Source of the DNA: Streptomyces sp. NBC_01298
GTDB lineage: Bacteria; Actinomycetota; Actinomycetes; Streptomycetales; Streptomycetaceae
NCBI RefSeq assembly: GCF_035978755.1
Contig: NZ_CP108414.1
Location: 5,394,001-5,458,000, forward strand
Length of the DNA: 64,000 bases
Direction: 5' to 3'
Below are positions 1-6,904 of this stretch, one piece after another (positions within the stretch are counted from its first letter, which is position 1; each line of letters starts with the position of its first letter). Made by a program: the position numbers and the translations under genes. The notes under the pieces were generated by a model that was given only the letters and a program-made list of their open reading frames with translations, had not been told where the DNA came from and did no database searches.

Positions 1-41
1 ACGGAGCCGACGACGACTGCGGCGACCTTCGAGAGCTTCAT
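1..41 (-). CDS. Small secreted protein, N-terminus only (cut by window edge)
   Basis: An ATG at 41 (reading leftward) opens MKLSKVAAVVVGS, a lysine-containing, hydrophobic start typical of a signal peptide. It is preceded by a purine-rich GGAAGAGG that can act as the ribosome binding site. Only about 13 residues lie in the window, so the family cannot be named. Its position downstream of a chaplin/rodlin group and its signal-like start make another small exported surface protein likely, which is an inference. Confidence 0.5.
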   Translation of the reverse strand, partial: MKLSKVAAVVVGS

Positions 42-154
42 TTCAAAATCCTCTTCCAGGGGTGTCCAATGGCGGCCAGTGGCGACCGTCGCGCCACTTT
101 CGACCTGGTTAACGATTACCCGGCGCCACGGAAACGCGGAACCGAACACGGCAA

Positions 155-188
155 CGGCCGGAGAATCCGACAAGGGATTCTCCGGCCG
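155..188. terminator. 14-bp stem-loop, probable terminator of the long chaplin gene
   Basis: The arms 155-168 and 175-188 (CGGCCGGAGAATCC and its perfect complement) are separated by a 6-nt loop. They lie about 30 nt beyond the stop codon of the chaplin gene that ends at 217. On the plus strand the hairpin is followed by a run of T (attttttc), so it would be strongest in that direction. On the chaplin strand there is no U tract, which is common for Streptomyces terminators. Confidence 0.6.
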
Positions 189-216
189 ATATTTTTTCTG
201 ATTACCGGTATTGCCG

Positions 217-1323
217 TCAGGCGGCCTTGCGGGACCTGCGGTACAGAATGGCGCCGCCCAGGATCAGGGCCGAGGCCAGGGCCGCCGCGGCGCCGGGCTG
301 TCCGGCACCGGTCGCGGCCAGCTCCTGCCGCGCGGGGGCCGCGGGGACCGCCGCGACGGGGACGGCCTCGGGGGCGGGTGCCGGGGCGGGCGCGGGAACC
401 GGCGCGGGTGCCGGGGCGGGCAGCGGTGCCGGAGGCAGCGGGACCGGCAGGTCACCGGCGGGGGCCGCCGGCGGCTGGTCGACCGCGGGCACTACCGGCG
501 CCGGGTGCTCCACGACCTGGCTGCCGTGCGGGGGCATCGGCGCGGGGGCCTCCTCCACGGGCGCCGGAGCGGGGAGCGTGTGCGGAGCCTCCTCCACTAC
601 GGGCGCCGGAACGGGCTCGGGCTGCGGCGCGGGTGCCTGCTCTACGGGAGCGGGCGCGGGCGCCGGAGCGGGAGCCGGGTGCTCCGCCTCGGGCGCGGGC
701 AGCGGCTGCGGCGCGGGGGGCGCGTGCTGCGGGGCCGGCGCCGGGGGGTGCTCGGTGTGCGGCGGCTGCTCGTGCTGCGACTCGTGCTGGGGCGGGGGCT
801 CGGGCCGCTCCGGGGCGGGGTGGTCGTCGCACTCCTCCTCGCCGGAGTCTCCGTAGCCGCCCTGCGGCCCGGGTCCGTGGTCCTCGTGGCCGCCCTGCGG
901 CCCGGGTCCGTCCTCGCCGTAGCCGCCGTGCTGCTCGGGTCCGCGGTCCCCGTAGCCGCCCTCCTCGTGCCGGTCGTGCTCCTCCTGCTGATCGACGTAG
1001 CGGCGGACCTGTTCGGCCTGCTGCGGGCTGAGGTAGCGCTCGTAGTCGTGGCCGGCGTCGGAGCCGGTCGTGGTGGCGCAGTTGTTGCCCATGGCGGGGT
1101 TGAGGCCCGCTCCGGCGTCCACGGTGTTGCCGCACACGTTCGGCGCGAAGGTGATCGGTACCGAGACGCTGTTGCCGGCCAGCACGCCCGGTGAATGGGA
1201 GGCCTCGGCCATCGCCCCGGGTTGTGCGTAGGCCGCGCCGGTCGCGATGGACAGCAGGCTGGACGCGGCGGCCGCGGTGAGCACCCCCTTGCCCAGTACC
1301 TGTCGGCTCAGTACCTGTCGCAT
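217..1323 (-). CDS. Long chaplin with one chaplin domain and LAXTG sorting signal
   Basis: This 368-residue protein should be exported and covalently fixed to the cell wall, helping coat aerial hyphae with amphipathic fibres. Residues 1-33 form a signal peptide ending AYA. Residues 43-82 form a chaplin domain (SPGVLAGNSVSVP ... NVCGNT ... NPAMGNNC) with cysteines 64 and 82. A long spacer rich in His, Glu, Gly and Pro follows. Residues 335-368 are LAATG, a hydrophobic helix and the basic tail YRRSRKAA, a class E sortase substrate pattern. Known long chaplins (ChpA-C) usually carry two chaplin domains, and only one is seen here. ATG 1323 is chosen because AGGGAAGGACCC precedes it; the longer frame upstream runs through a terminator hairpin. 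Confidence 0.88.
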   Translation of the reverse strand: MRQVLSRQVLGKGVLTAAAASSLLSIATGAAYAQPGAMAEASHSPGVLAGNSVSVPITFAPNVCGNTVDAGAGLNPAMGNNCATTTGSDAGHDYERYLSPQQAEQVRRYVDQQEEHDRHEEGGYGDRGPEQHGGYGEDGPGPQGGHEDHGPGPQGGYGDSGEEECDDHPAPERPEPPPQHESQHEQPPHTEHPPAPAPQHAPPAPQPLPAPEAEHPAPAPAPAPAPVEQAPAPQPEPVPAPVVEEAPHTLPAPAPVEEAPAPMPPHGSQVVEHPAPVVPAVDQPPAAPAGDLPVPLPPAPLPAPAPAPVPAPAPAPAPEAVPVAAVPAAPARQELAATGAGQPGAAAALASALILGGAILYRRSRKAA

Positions 1324-1368
1324 GGGTCCTTCCCTGTCTACCGGCCCTGCGGCCGGTGCTGAATCGAA

Positions 1369-1408
1369 GGTGGCCTCGGAGTGCACCGCCGTGCACTCCG
1401 AGGCCACC
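1369..1408 (-). terminator. Perfect 18-bp stem-loop after the short chaplin gene
   Basis: The arms 1369-1386 and 1391-1408 are perfectly complementary (GGTGGCCTCGGAGTGCAC) with a 4-nt CGCC loop. The hairpin sits 36 nt past the stop of the chaplin gene ending at 1445 and 46 nt before the start of the long chaplin gene. It most simply ends the short chaplin transcript and insulates the long one. Confidence 0.75.
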
Positions 1409-1444
1409 CCGAGGAGGTCTGCCCTTGCGGGCACAGGCGCTTCG

Positions 1445-1678
1445 TCAGGCGTTGACGCAGGTGTTGCCGAACGCGGGGTTCAGCAGGGCGATCACGTTGA
1501 CGGTGTTGCCGCAGACGTTGACCGGGACGTGGACCGGGACCTGGAGCACGTTGCCGGACAGGACGCCCGGGGAACCGACGGCCTTGCCGTCGGCCGCCGA
1601 GTCGGCCATGGCGGGGGAGGCGGCACCGGCGGCCATCAGAATGCCGGCGGCCAGCACCACTGCCTTCTTGTACGTCAT
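1445..1678 (-). CDS. Short chaplin (ChpD-H type, two cysteines)
   Basis: This 77-residue secreted protein assembles into the hydrophobic amyloid-like layer on aerial hyphae and spores. Residues 1-25 are a signal peptide (MTYKKAVVLAAGIL ... AMA). The mature part is essentially one chaplin domain: SPGVLSGNVLQVPVHVPVNV, then CGNTVNVIALLNPAFGNTC. The paired cysteines distinguish it from ChpE, which lacks them, and make it closer to ChpH in type. The start ATG follows GGAAGGAAACG. It shares an almost identical C-terminal half with the chaplin at 2450-2704, so the two are recent paralogues or under strong constraint. Confidence 0.93.
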   Translation of the reverse strand: MTYKKAVVLAAGILMAAGAASPAMADSAADGKAVGSPGVLSGNVLQVPVHVPVNVCGNTVNVIALLNPAFGNTCVNA

Positions 1679-1851
1679 TTGTTTTCGTTTCCTTCCCGCA
1701 GAGGTCTATCCGCTGCAGGAATAACAACGAGTGGGTCCGGGAAAAGAAACCGCGGATTTTTGCGCGCCTCCGGCCAATTCACTCAGATGCCTGTGCGTCC
1801 TGAATTGTGGCCGGATTTTTCCGCGCCCTTATTCGAGTCCCGACATGCGGC

Positions 1852-1884
1852 GGGGCCGCCGCGACCCGAAGGTGCGACGGCCCC
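1852..1884 (-). terminator. Putative terminator after the rodlin gene
   Basis: GGGGCCG (1852-1858) pairs with CGGCCCC (1878-1884), and the inner part can pair further around a CGAA loop with small bulges. It lies 38 nt after the rodlin stop at 1922 and well ahead of the next gene. There is no U tract. Confidence 0.45.
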
Positions 1885-1921
1885 ACTGGTGCGGTGCTGT
1901 GTCGGCTGGCGCGGCGCTGTG

Positions 1922-2332
1922 TCAGCTGCCGGCGGAGGCGTTGCCGGACAGGACCGGGATGTTGCTGAGGATGTGCGAGAGAGCCTCGTCGCCCTTGGCC
2001 TGGGTGGAGTTCTCGGTGCACTGCTGGTTCTGCGGGCTGGACAGGACCGGGATGTCCTGGACGCCGACGTTGACCAGAGCCAGGACGGACTGGACGTTGG
2101 CCTTGGCGGGCAGGGCGATGCAGGGCTTGTTGAACGAGCCCTGGATGAGCGCCATCTGCGGGCTCATGTTGCCGTAGGTGGCCTGGTTGCCGTAGATCTG
2201 CGAGGCCCCGTTGCCGTTCACGGTGTTGATGCCGTGGTCGTTGCCGATGGCCATGGCCTGCGGGGCCATGGCGGCACCCAGACCGACGAACGAGGCGGCA
2301 ACCGCTGCGCCGGCCGCAAACTTCTTGATCAT
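1922..2332 (-). CDS. rdl: Rodlin (RdlA/RdlB family)
   Basis: This 136-residue secreted protein organises chaplin fibrils into the paired-rod (rodlet) ultrastructure of the aerial surface. Residues 1-28 are a signal peptide (MIKKFAAGAAVAASFVGLG ... AMA). The mature part has the family hallmarks IGNDHGINTVNGNG, YGNMSPQMALIQGS, a conserved cysteine pair (NKPC and QQC) and the ending LSHILSNIPVLS. The length matches known rodlins. ATG 2332 is preceded by AAAGGGACC. Its position between two short chaplins on the same strand agrees with the co-regulated chp/rdl groups of other streptomycetes. Confidence 0.93.
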   Translation of the reverse strand: MIKKFAAGAAVAASFVGLGAAMAPQAMAIGNDHGINTVNGNGASQIYGNQATYGNMSPQMALIQGSFNKPCIALPAKANVQSVLALVNVGVQDIPVLSSPQNQQCTENSTQAKGDEALSHILSNIPVLSGNASAGS

Positions 2333-2377
2333 GATGGTCCCTTTTTTGCAGGATTGCCCGTTACTCAAGCACCCGGA

Positions 2378-2406
2378 ACAACGGCGCAACCGCGGTTCGG
2401 GTTGCG
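2378..2406 (-). promoter_or_regulatory. Possible sigma-BldN-type promoter with an overlapping inverted repeat, upstream of rodlin
   Basis: Reading leftward, CGCAAC (2406-2401), a 17-nt spacer and CGTTGT (2383-2378) lie 46 nt before the rodlin start. They resemble the BldN promoter form I recall (about CGTAAC, 16 nt, CGTTGA) that drives chaplin and rodlin genes. A perfect 7-bp inverted repeat, CGCAACC (2385-2391) and GGTTGCG (2400-2406), coincides with it. This could be an operator or the terminator of the upstream chaplin gene. Confidence 0.35.
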
Positions 2407-2449
2407 TGTATTCACTCGGATGCCGAAGTTTCGGGCGGCACGGTTGACG

Positions 2450-2704
2450 TCAGGCGTTGACGCAGGTGTTGCCGAACGAGGGGTTCAGCAGGGCGATCAC
2501 GTTCACGGTGTTGCCGCAGACGTTCACCGGGACGTGGACCGGGACCTGGAGCAGGTTGCCGCTCAGGACGCCGGGGGACTCACCGGTGAAGCCGTTCGCC
2601 GTCGCGCCGCCGTCGCCGTGCGCGGAGGCGAGGCCCGCGCCGCCCATCAGCAGCGCGGTGCTCGCGACCGCCAGGGTGGCGCCGCGCACCAGCCTCTTCT
2701 TCAT
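2450..2704 (-). CDS. Short chaplin (two cysteines)
   Basis: This 84-residue secreted chaplin has a signal peptide at residues 1-28 (MKKRLVRGATLAVAS ... ASA). A short Gly/Ala linker is followed by the chaplin domain SPGVLSGNLLQVPVHVPV and NVCGNTVNVI ... NPSFGNTC. The ATG at 2704 is the first methionine in the signal peptide context, preceded by GGAAAGGAAAAAGCGAG. It is the first gene of this leftward surface-protein group and faces the divergent gene at 2879 across about 170 nt that must hold both promoters. The mature domain differs from the chaplin at 1445-1678 at only a few positions. Confidence 0.92.
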   Translation of the reverse strand: MKKRLVRGATLAVASTALLMGGAGLASAHGDGGATANGFTGESPGVLSGNLLQVPVHVPVNVCGNTVNVIALLNPSFGNTCVNA

Positions 2705-2878
2705 CTCGCTTTTTCCTTTCCGTTCGAACAATGGTGCAAGCCATAACGACCCGCCCGTCTCCAGGGTGCGTGTTATCGCCCAAAAGGCCGTATGAGCGAG
2801 TCCGGCGTGATTTCCCTCCTGACTTCTGACAAAGTTCACTCCTGTTTTGTCCCCTTGATCGAAAATGGAGACAGGGTC

Positions 2879-4000
2879 ATGGGTTCCTCCCGCAGAATCC
2901 TCGGCACGCTCGGTCTGCTGTCCTGCCTCGCACTTTCGGTGAACGTCCCCGCAGCCGGGGCCGCCGCCGCCCCGCCGGGCGTGCGGGGGCCGCTGGTCAA
3001 GGAGGCGCCCCGGGTGCCCTTCACCCAGCGTTACCAGGCGGTGCAGCACGGGGGCCTGGTCCGGGCCTCGAACTCCTCCATCGGCTGCCGCAAGGAGGAG
3101 TCCGCGCAGGCCGAGCCGTGTGCCGCGGTCAACAAGGGCGCGGCGGGGACCAACGGCGACTACGAGATGTTCTACGACGAGGTCGACAAGGACCCGGACA
3201 CCTACAACTCCACCCGGGCCGAGCTCAAGGTCCCGGCGGGCGCGAAGGTCTCGTACGCCCGGCTGTACTGGGGCGGGAACCTGCGGGTCGGCGAGCAGAA
3301 GCCGCCGGAGGACAACGGCCGGGTGCTCGTCGCCGAGCCGGGCGGCGCGTACAAGGAAGTCCTGGCCGATACGGCGATCGGGCACCGCAGCGATGCGGCC
3401 GCTGACGCCTACCAGGCCTCCGCCGACGTGACCCCGCTGGTCCGCAAGGGCGGCGCCGGGATGTGGACGGTGGCCCAGCTGAACATCGCCATGGGGCACT
3501 CGGACGCGGGTGCCTGGGGCGGCTGGACGCTGGTGGTGGCCTACGAGCACCCGCAGGAGCCGGTGCGCAGGGTCTCGATCTGGGACGGCTTCGAAGGGCT
3601 GGCCGCGGGGGCCGGCGAGGCGGCGGGCGAGACGGTGGAGCTCACCGGCCTGGACGCGGCGCCCGGAGCGCGGGGGCGGGCCGGGGTGGTCGCGTACGAC
3701 GGGGACCGCGGAACGCTCGGGGACTCACTCACGGTGACCGCCGACAGCGGTCGCCGGATCAGCCTCAGTGACGGAGAAAATCCTTTTAATGATGTTATGA
3801 ATTCCACGATCACGGAATTCGGCGATCACTCGTTCGTGCGACAGCCCGAACATATGAATAACCTCGGATATGACGCGGACGTGTTCGATCTGAGCCCCGC
3901 CCTGTCCGGTGGTGCCCGCAGCCTGACCTTCGGGTTCACGGGCGAAAACCAGGGTCATTTCCTCGGTGTGCTCTTCGTTCAGACAGACGCGCGCCGCTGA
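2879..4000 (+). CDS. Secreted protein of unknown function (DUF3344-like)
   Basis: This 373-residue exported protein has a signal peptide at about residues 1-30 (MGSSRRILGTLGLLSCLAL ... AAGA). The mature part looks like an all-beta extracellular domain, with motifs such as GTNGDYEMFYDEVDKD, AKVSYARLYWGGN, GGWTLVVAYEHP and DVFDLSPAL. I associate this pattern with proteins annotated DUF3344, but only from memory. It has no catalytic motif, transmembrane anchor or sorting signal. ATG 2879 has GGAG 8 nt upstream. Codons near 3780-3860 (aatccttttaatgatgttatg) are less GC-rich than the rest. It sits 19 nt before the polysaccharide operon and may act at the cell surface. Confidence 0.7.
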   Translation: MGSSRRILGTLGLLSCLALSVNVPAAGAAAAPPGVRGPLVKEAPRVPFTQRYQAVQHGGLVRASNSSIGCRKEESAQAEPCAAVNKGAAGTNGDYEMFYDEVDKDPDTYNSTRAELKVPAGAKVSYARLYWGGNLRVGEQKPPEDNGRVLVAEPGGAYKEVLADTAIGHRSDAAADAYQASADVTPLVRKGGAGMWTVAQLNIAMGHSDAGAWGGWTLVVAYEHPQEPVRRVSIWDGFEGLAAGAGEAAGETVELTGLDAAPGARGRAGVVAYDGDRGTLGDSLTVTADSGRRISLSDGENPFNDVMNSTITEFGDHSFVRQPEHMNNLGYDADVFDLSPALSGGARSLTFGFTGENQGHFLGVLFVQTDARR

Positions 4001-4019
4001 ACGCAGGAGACCACTCCAC

Positions 4020-5261
4020 GTGCCCACGCAGCCTTCTTCTTCTCCTTCCGCATCCCCCTCTCCCGACCCTTCTCCCGATCCCTCTCCCGCGCCGTCCCGG
4101 CCTCCGGTCGTCCTCCACCTCGTCCAGCCGGTCGAGGGCGGGGTCGCCCGCGTCGTCGTGGACCTCGTACGCGCCCAGTCCGCGGCCGGCCTGCGGACCT
4201 TCGTCGGCTGCCCGCGCGGCGGACAGCTCGCCGACGCCGCCCGCGAGGCCGGGGCCGAGGTGCTCACCTGGCGTGCCGGGCGGGCTCCCGGGCCGGGCCT
4301 GGCCGCCGAAGTGCTCGGCGCGCGCCGCCTGATCGGGCGGGTCCGGCCCGACATCCTGCACGCCCACAGCGCCAAGGCCGGACTCGCCGGGCGGCTCGCC
4401 GTGCGCGGGGCCGTCCCGACCGTCTTCCAGCCGCACGCCTGGTCCTTCGACGCCGTGGGCGGGGCCACCGCCGCGCTCGCGCTGCGCTGGGAGCGCTTCG
4501 GGGCCCGTTGGGCCGACCGGGTGCTCTGCGTCAGCGAGGCCGAACGCCGCACCGGGGAGTCCGAGGGGATCGCCGCCCGCTGGTCGGTGATCCGCAACGG
4601 CGTCGACCTCGGCCACTTCCGCCCCGGCGGCCCGGACCCCGTCCAGGACAAGGCCCGGGCGCGCGCCGAACTGCCCCTGCCCACTGCCTTCCTGGGGGAC
4701 GGACCGCTCGCCGTCTGCGTCGGCCGGCTCTGCCAGCAGAAGGGGCAGGACGTCCTGCTGCGCGCCTGGCCGGAGCTGCTCGGAGCCGTTCCCGGGGCCC
4801 GTCTCGTGCTCGTCGGGGACGGCCCCGACATGGAACGGCTGCGCCGTGGCGCCCCGCCCTCGGTCCACTTCGCGGGGGCCGCCTTCGACATCCGGCCGTG
4901 GCTTCGGGCCGCCGATCTCGTTGTACTGCCGTCGCGGTGGGAAGGCATGGCGCTCGCCCCGCTCGAAGCCATGGCCTGTGGCCGACCGGTCCTGGTCTCC
5001 GACGTCAGCGGTGCCCGCGAGAGCCTTCCGCCCGGCCAGGGGCGGCTGTGCCTGGTGGAACCGGAGGACCCGACGGCGCTGGCCAAGGCCCTGGGCGGGC
5101 TGCTCGCCGAGCCGCGGCTGCTCGCCGCACTCGGGGAGCAGGCGGAGCGGCACGCGCGGATGGAATTCGACGTGCGGCGCACCACGGACGCGGTCACCGG
5201 TCTGTATCACGAACTGCTGGGCAGGCCCCGGCCCTTGAACCAGGAGCGCATCAGCCGATGA
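4020..5261 (+). CDS. Glycosyltransferase, GT4 family (first gene of polysaccharide operon)
   Basis: This enzyme of about 413 residues should transfer a sugar from a nucleotide donor to a growing lipid-linked glycan on the cytoplasmic face. After a Pro/Ser-rich N-terminus come the acceptor-side Rossmann half (VLHLVQPVEGGVARVVVDL) and the donor-binding half (FAGAAFDIRPWLRAADLVVLPS, EGMALAPLEAMACGRPV), including the E-x7-E signature. GTG 4020 is chosen because AGGAG lies 10 nt upstream and the alternative upstream start overlaps the preceding gene. Its stop overlaps the next start as ATGA, so translation is probably coupled. The sugar specificity cannot be told from sequence. Confidence 0.85.
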   Translation: MPTQPSSSPSASPSPDPSPDPSPAPSRPPVVLHLVQPVEGGVARVVVDLVRAQSAAGLRTFVGCPRGGQLADAAREAGAEVLTWRAGRAPGPGLAAEVLGARRLIGRVRPDILHAHSAKAGLAGRLAVRGAVPTVFQPHAWSFDAVGGATAALALRWERFGARWADRVLCVSEAERRTGESEGIAARWSVIRNGVDLGHFRPGGPDPVQDKARARAELPLPTAFLGDGPLAVCVGRLCQQKGQDVLLRAWPELLGAVPGARLVLVGDGPDMERLRRGAPPSVHFAGAAFDIRPWLRAADLVVLPSRWEGMALAPLEAMACGRPVLVSDVSGARESLPPGQGRLCLVEPEDPTALAKALGGLLAEPRLLAALGEQAERHARMEFDVRRTTDAVTGLYHELLGRPRPLNQERISR

Positions 5262-6901
5262 CGATGGACAGCGCACCCGCCCGGCACACCGGGCAGGGCG
5301 GTACGGGGCCCGCCGGCGGTATCACCGGCATCACCGGCATCTCTGGTACCACCAGCGGCGCCGGGGCGACCAGTACGGCCACTAGTACGGCCACCAGTAC
5401 GGCCACCAGTACGGCCACCAGTACGGCCACCAGTACGGCCACCGGGACGGTCTCCGGCACCGGCGCCGCCGTGCGCCGTTCCGTGACCGCGATCCACCCC
5501 CCGCGCGGACCCAAGGCCGACCGCGCGCGGGCCACCGTACGGCCGAGCCGGGTGCGCCGCCGGGACGGGATCGCCCCGCTGCTGGCCGCCGACGCGTTCG
5601 CCGCCACCGCGACGGTGGCGGCGCTGCCGGGGACGGAGCTGCCCCTCGGGGCCGCCGCTCCCCTCGCACTGGCCCTGGTCGCACTGCACGCGCAGGCCGG
5701 GCTGTACCGGCCGCGGCTCGCCCCCTCCGCGCTGCTCGAACTGCCCTCGCTCGCCGGGCGGTCCGCCGCCCTGTGGTGCGGGGCCGCCGCCGTGCTGGCC
5801 GCCACCGCCCCGGGCGAGGCCCTGGGCTGGAGCGCGCTGCTCGGCGCCGTCTGCGTCCAGGTCGCCCTGGCCTGCGCGGGACGCGGCCTCGTCAACCAGC
5901 TCCGCCGCCGCACCCGTGCCCGCCGCCCCGCCTCCGCCCTGGTCGTCGGACCCGGCGCCGGGGCGAGCGCGGTCGCCGCCGCCCTGCACGGGCGCCCCGA
6001 GTACGGACTGCGCCCGGTCGGGCTCGCGGACACCGGGACCGACGGGGAGGGGGACGCGGGAGTTCCCGTACTCGCCACCCACGAGGACATCCGGCGGGCC
6101 GTGATCCAGAACTCCGTCCGGCACGCCGTCTTCACCCGCCCGCCCGAGGCAGACGAACGCACCGCCTCCCTGGTGCGGCTCTTCCACGACCACGGGTGCC
6201 GGCTCTGGCTCGCCGACCCGGCGGGCACCGCCAAGGTCACCGGGATGCGCGTCGCGCAGCCCGCCGACCAGCTGTGGGGGTACGCCGTCCAGCCGCTGCT
6301 GCCGCGCCCGGCCCGGCCGGTCGAGCGGTACGCGAAGCGGGTCATCGACTCCTCGCTCGCCGCGATCGCGCTGCTCGCCGCCGCCCCCGTGATGGGGGCC
6401 TGCGCGCTGGCCGTACGGGTCTCCGACGGGCCCGGGGTGATCTTCCGGCAGGAGCGGGTCGGCCTGTACGGACGCCCCTTCACTCTGCTGAAGTTCCGCA
6501 CCCTGCGCGCCGACGCGCACGAGTCCGCCACCCGCTGGACGGTGGCCGGCGACTGCCGGATGAGCCCGATCGGCTCCTTCCTGCGCAAGTCCTCGCTGGA
6601 CGAGCTGCCGCAGCTGTGGAACGTGGTCCGGGGTGACATGAGCCTGGTCGGTCCGCGTCCCGAACGGCCTTTCTTTGTGGCCAAGTTCAGCAGCGTGCAC
6701 CCGGGGTACGAAGCCCGGCACCGGATGCCGGTCGGCATCACCGGGCTCGCCCAGATCAACGGGCTGCGCGGGGACACCTCCATCGAGGACCGGGCCCGCT
6801 TCGACAACCACTACATCGACACCTGGTCGCTGTGGCAGGACCTGTGGATCCTGGCCCGCACCGCGGCCTCCTTCTTCCGCTTCCGGCTGGGGGGCAGCTA
6901 A
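5258..6901 (+). CDS. Polyprenyl-phosphate sugar phosphotransferase (WbaP/WcaJ type)
   Basis: This 547-residue membrane protein probably starts repeat-unit synthesis by moving a sugar-1-phosphate onto undecaprenyl phosphate. A disordered N-terminus with Ser-Thr-Ala-Thr repeats is followed by several membrane segments (about residues 115-205) and a nucleotide-fold domain. The C-terminal bacterial sugar transferase domain runs from about residue 360 (KRVIDSSLAAIAL, FRQERVGLYGRPF, LLKFRTL, SSLDELPQLWNV, SLVGPRPE, GITGLAQINGLRG). These are the core motifs of PF02397, including the Asp-Glu pair in SLDELP. It is coupled to the preceding glycosyltransferase by ATGA. The presence of such an initiator argues for a Wzx/Wzy-type export route. 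Confidence 0.88.
   Translation: MTMDSAPARHTGQGGTGPAGGITGITGISGTTSGAGATSTATSTATSTATSTATSTATSTATGTVSGTGAAVRRSVTAIHPPRGPKADRARATVRPSRVRRRDGIAPLLAADAFAATATVAALPGTELPLGAAAPLALALVALHAQAGLYRPRLAPSALLELPSLAGRSAALWCGAAAVLAATAPGEALGWSALLGAVCVQVALACAGRGLVNQLRRRTRARRPASALVVGPGAGASAVAAALHGRPEYGLRPVGLADTGTDGEGDAGVPVLATHEDIRRAVIQNSVRHAVFTRPPEADERTASLVRLFHDHGCRLWLADPAGTAKVTGMRVAQPADQLWGYAVQPLLPRPARPVERYAKRVIDSSLAAIALLAAAPVMGACALAVRVSDGPGVIFRQERVGLYGRPFTLLKFRTLRADAHESATRWTVAGDCRMSPIGSFLRKSSLDELPQLWNVVRGDMSLVGPRPERPFFVAKFSSVHPGYEARHRMPVGITGLAQINGLRGDTSIEDRARFDNHYIDTWSLWQDLWILARTAASFFRFRLGGS
5371..5442 (+). repeat. Six tandem 12-bp repeats in the sugar phosphotransferase gene
   Basis: Six copies of cagtacggccac run head to tail, with one C-to-T change in the second. 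They encode a repeated Ser-Thr-Ala-Thr in the disordered N-terminus. The unit is a multiple of three, so gain or loss of copies would keep the frame. It is a likely site of length variation between strains. Confidence 0.9.
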
Positions 6902-6904
6902 AGC

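Noticed and set aside
69..1031. Rightward frames across the long chaplin gene
   Set aside because: They are Gly/Arg/Ala-rich antisense shadows without a binding site or recognisable domain.
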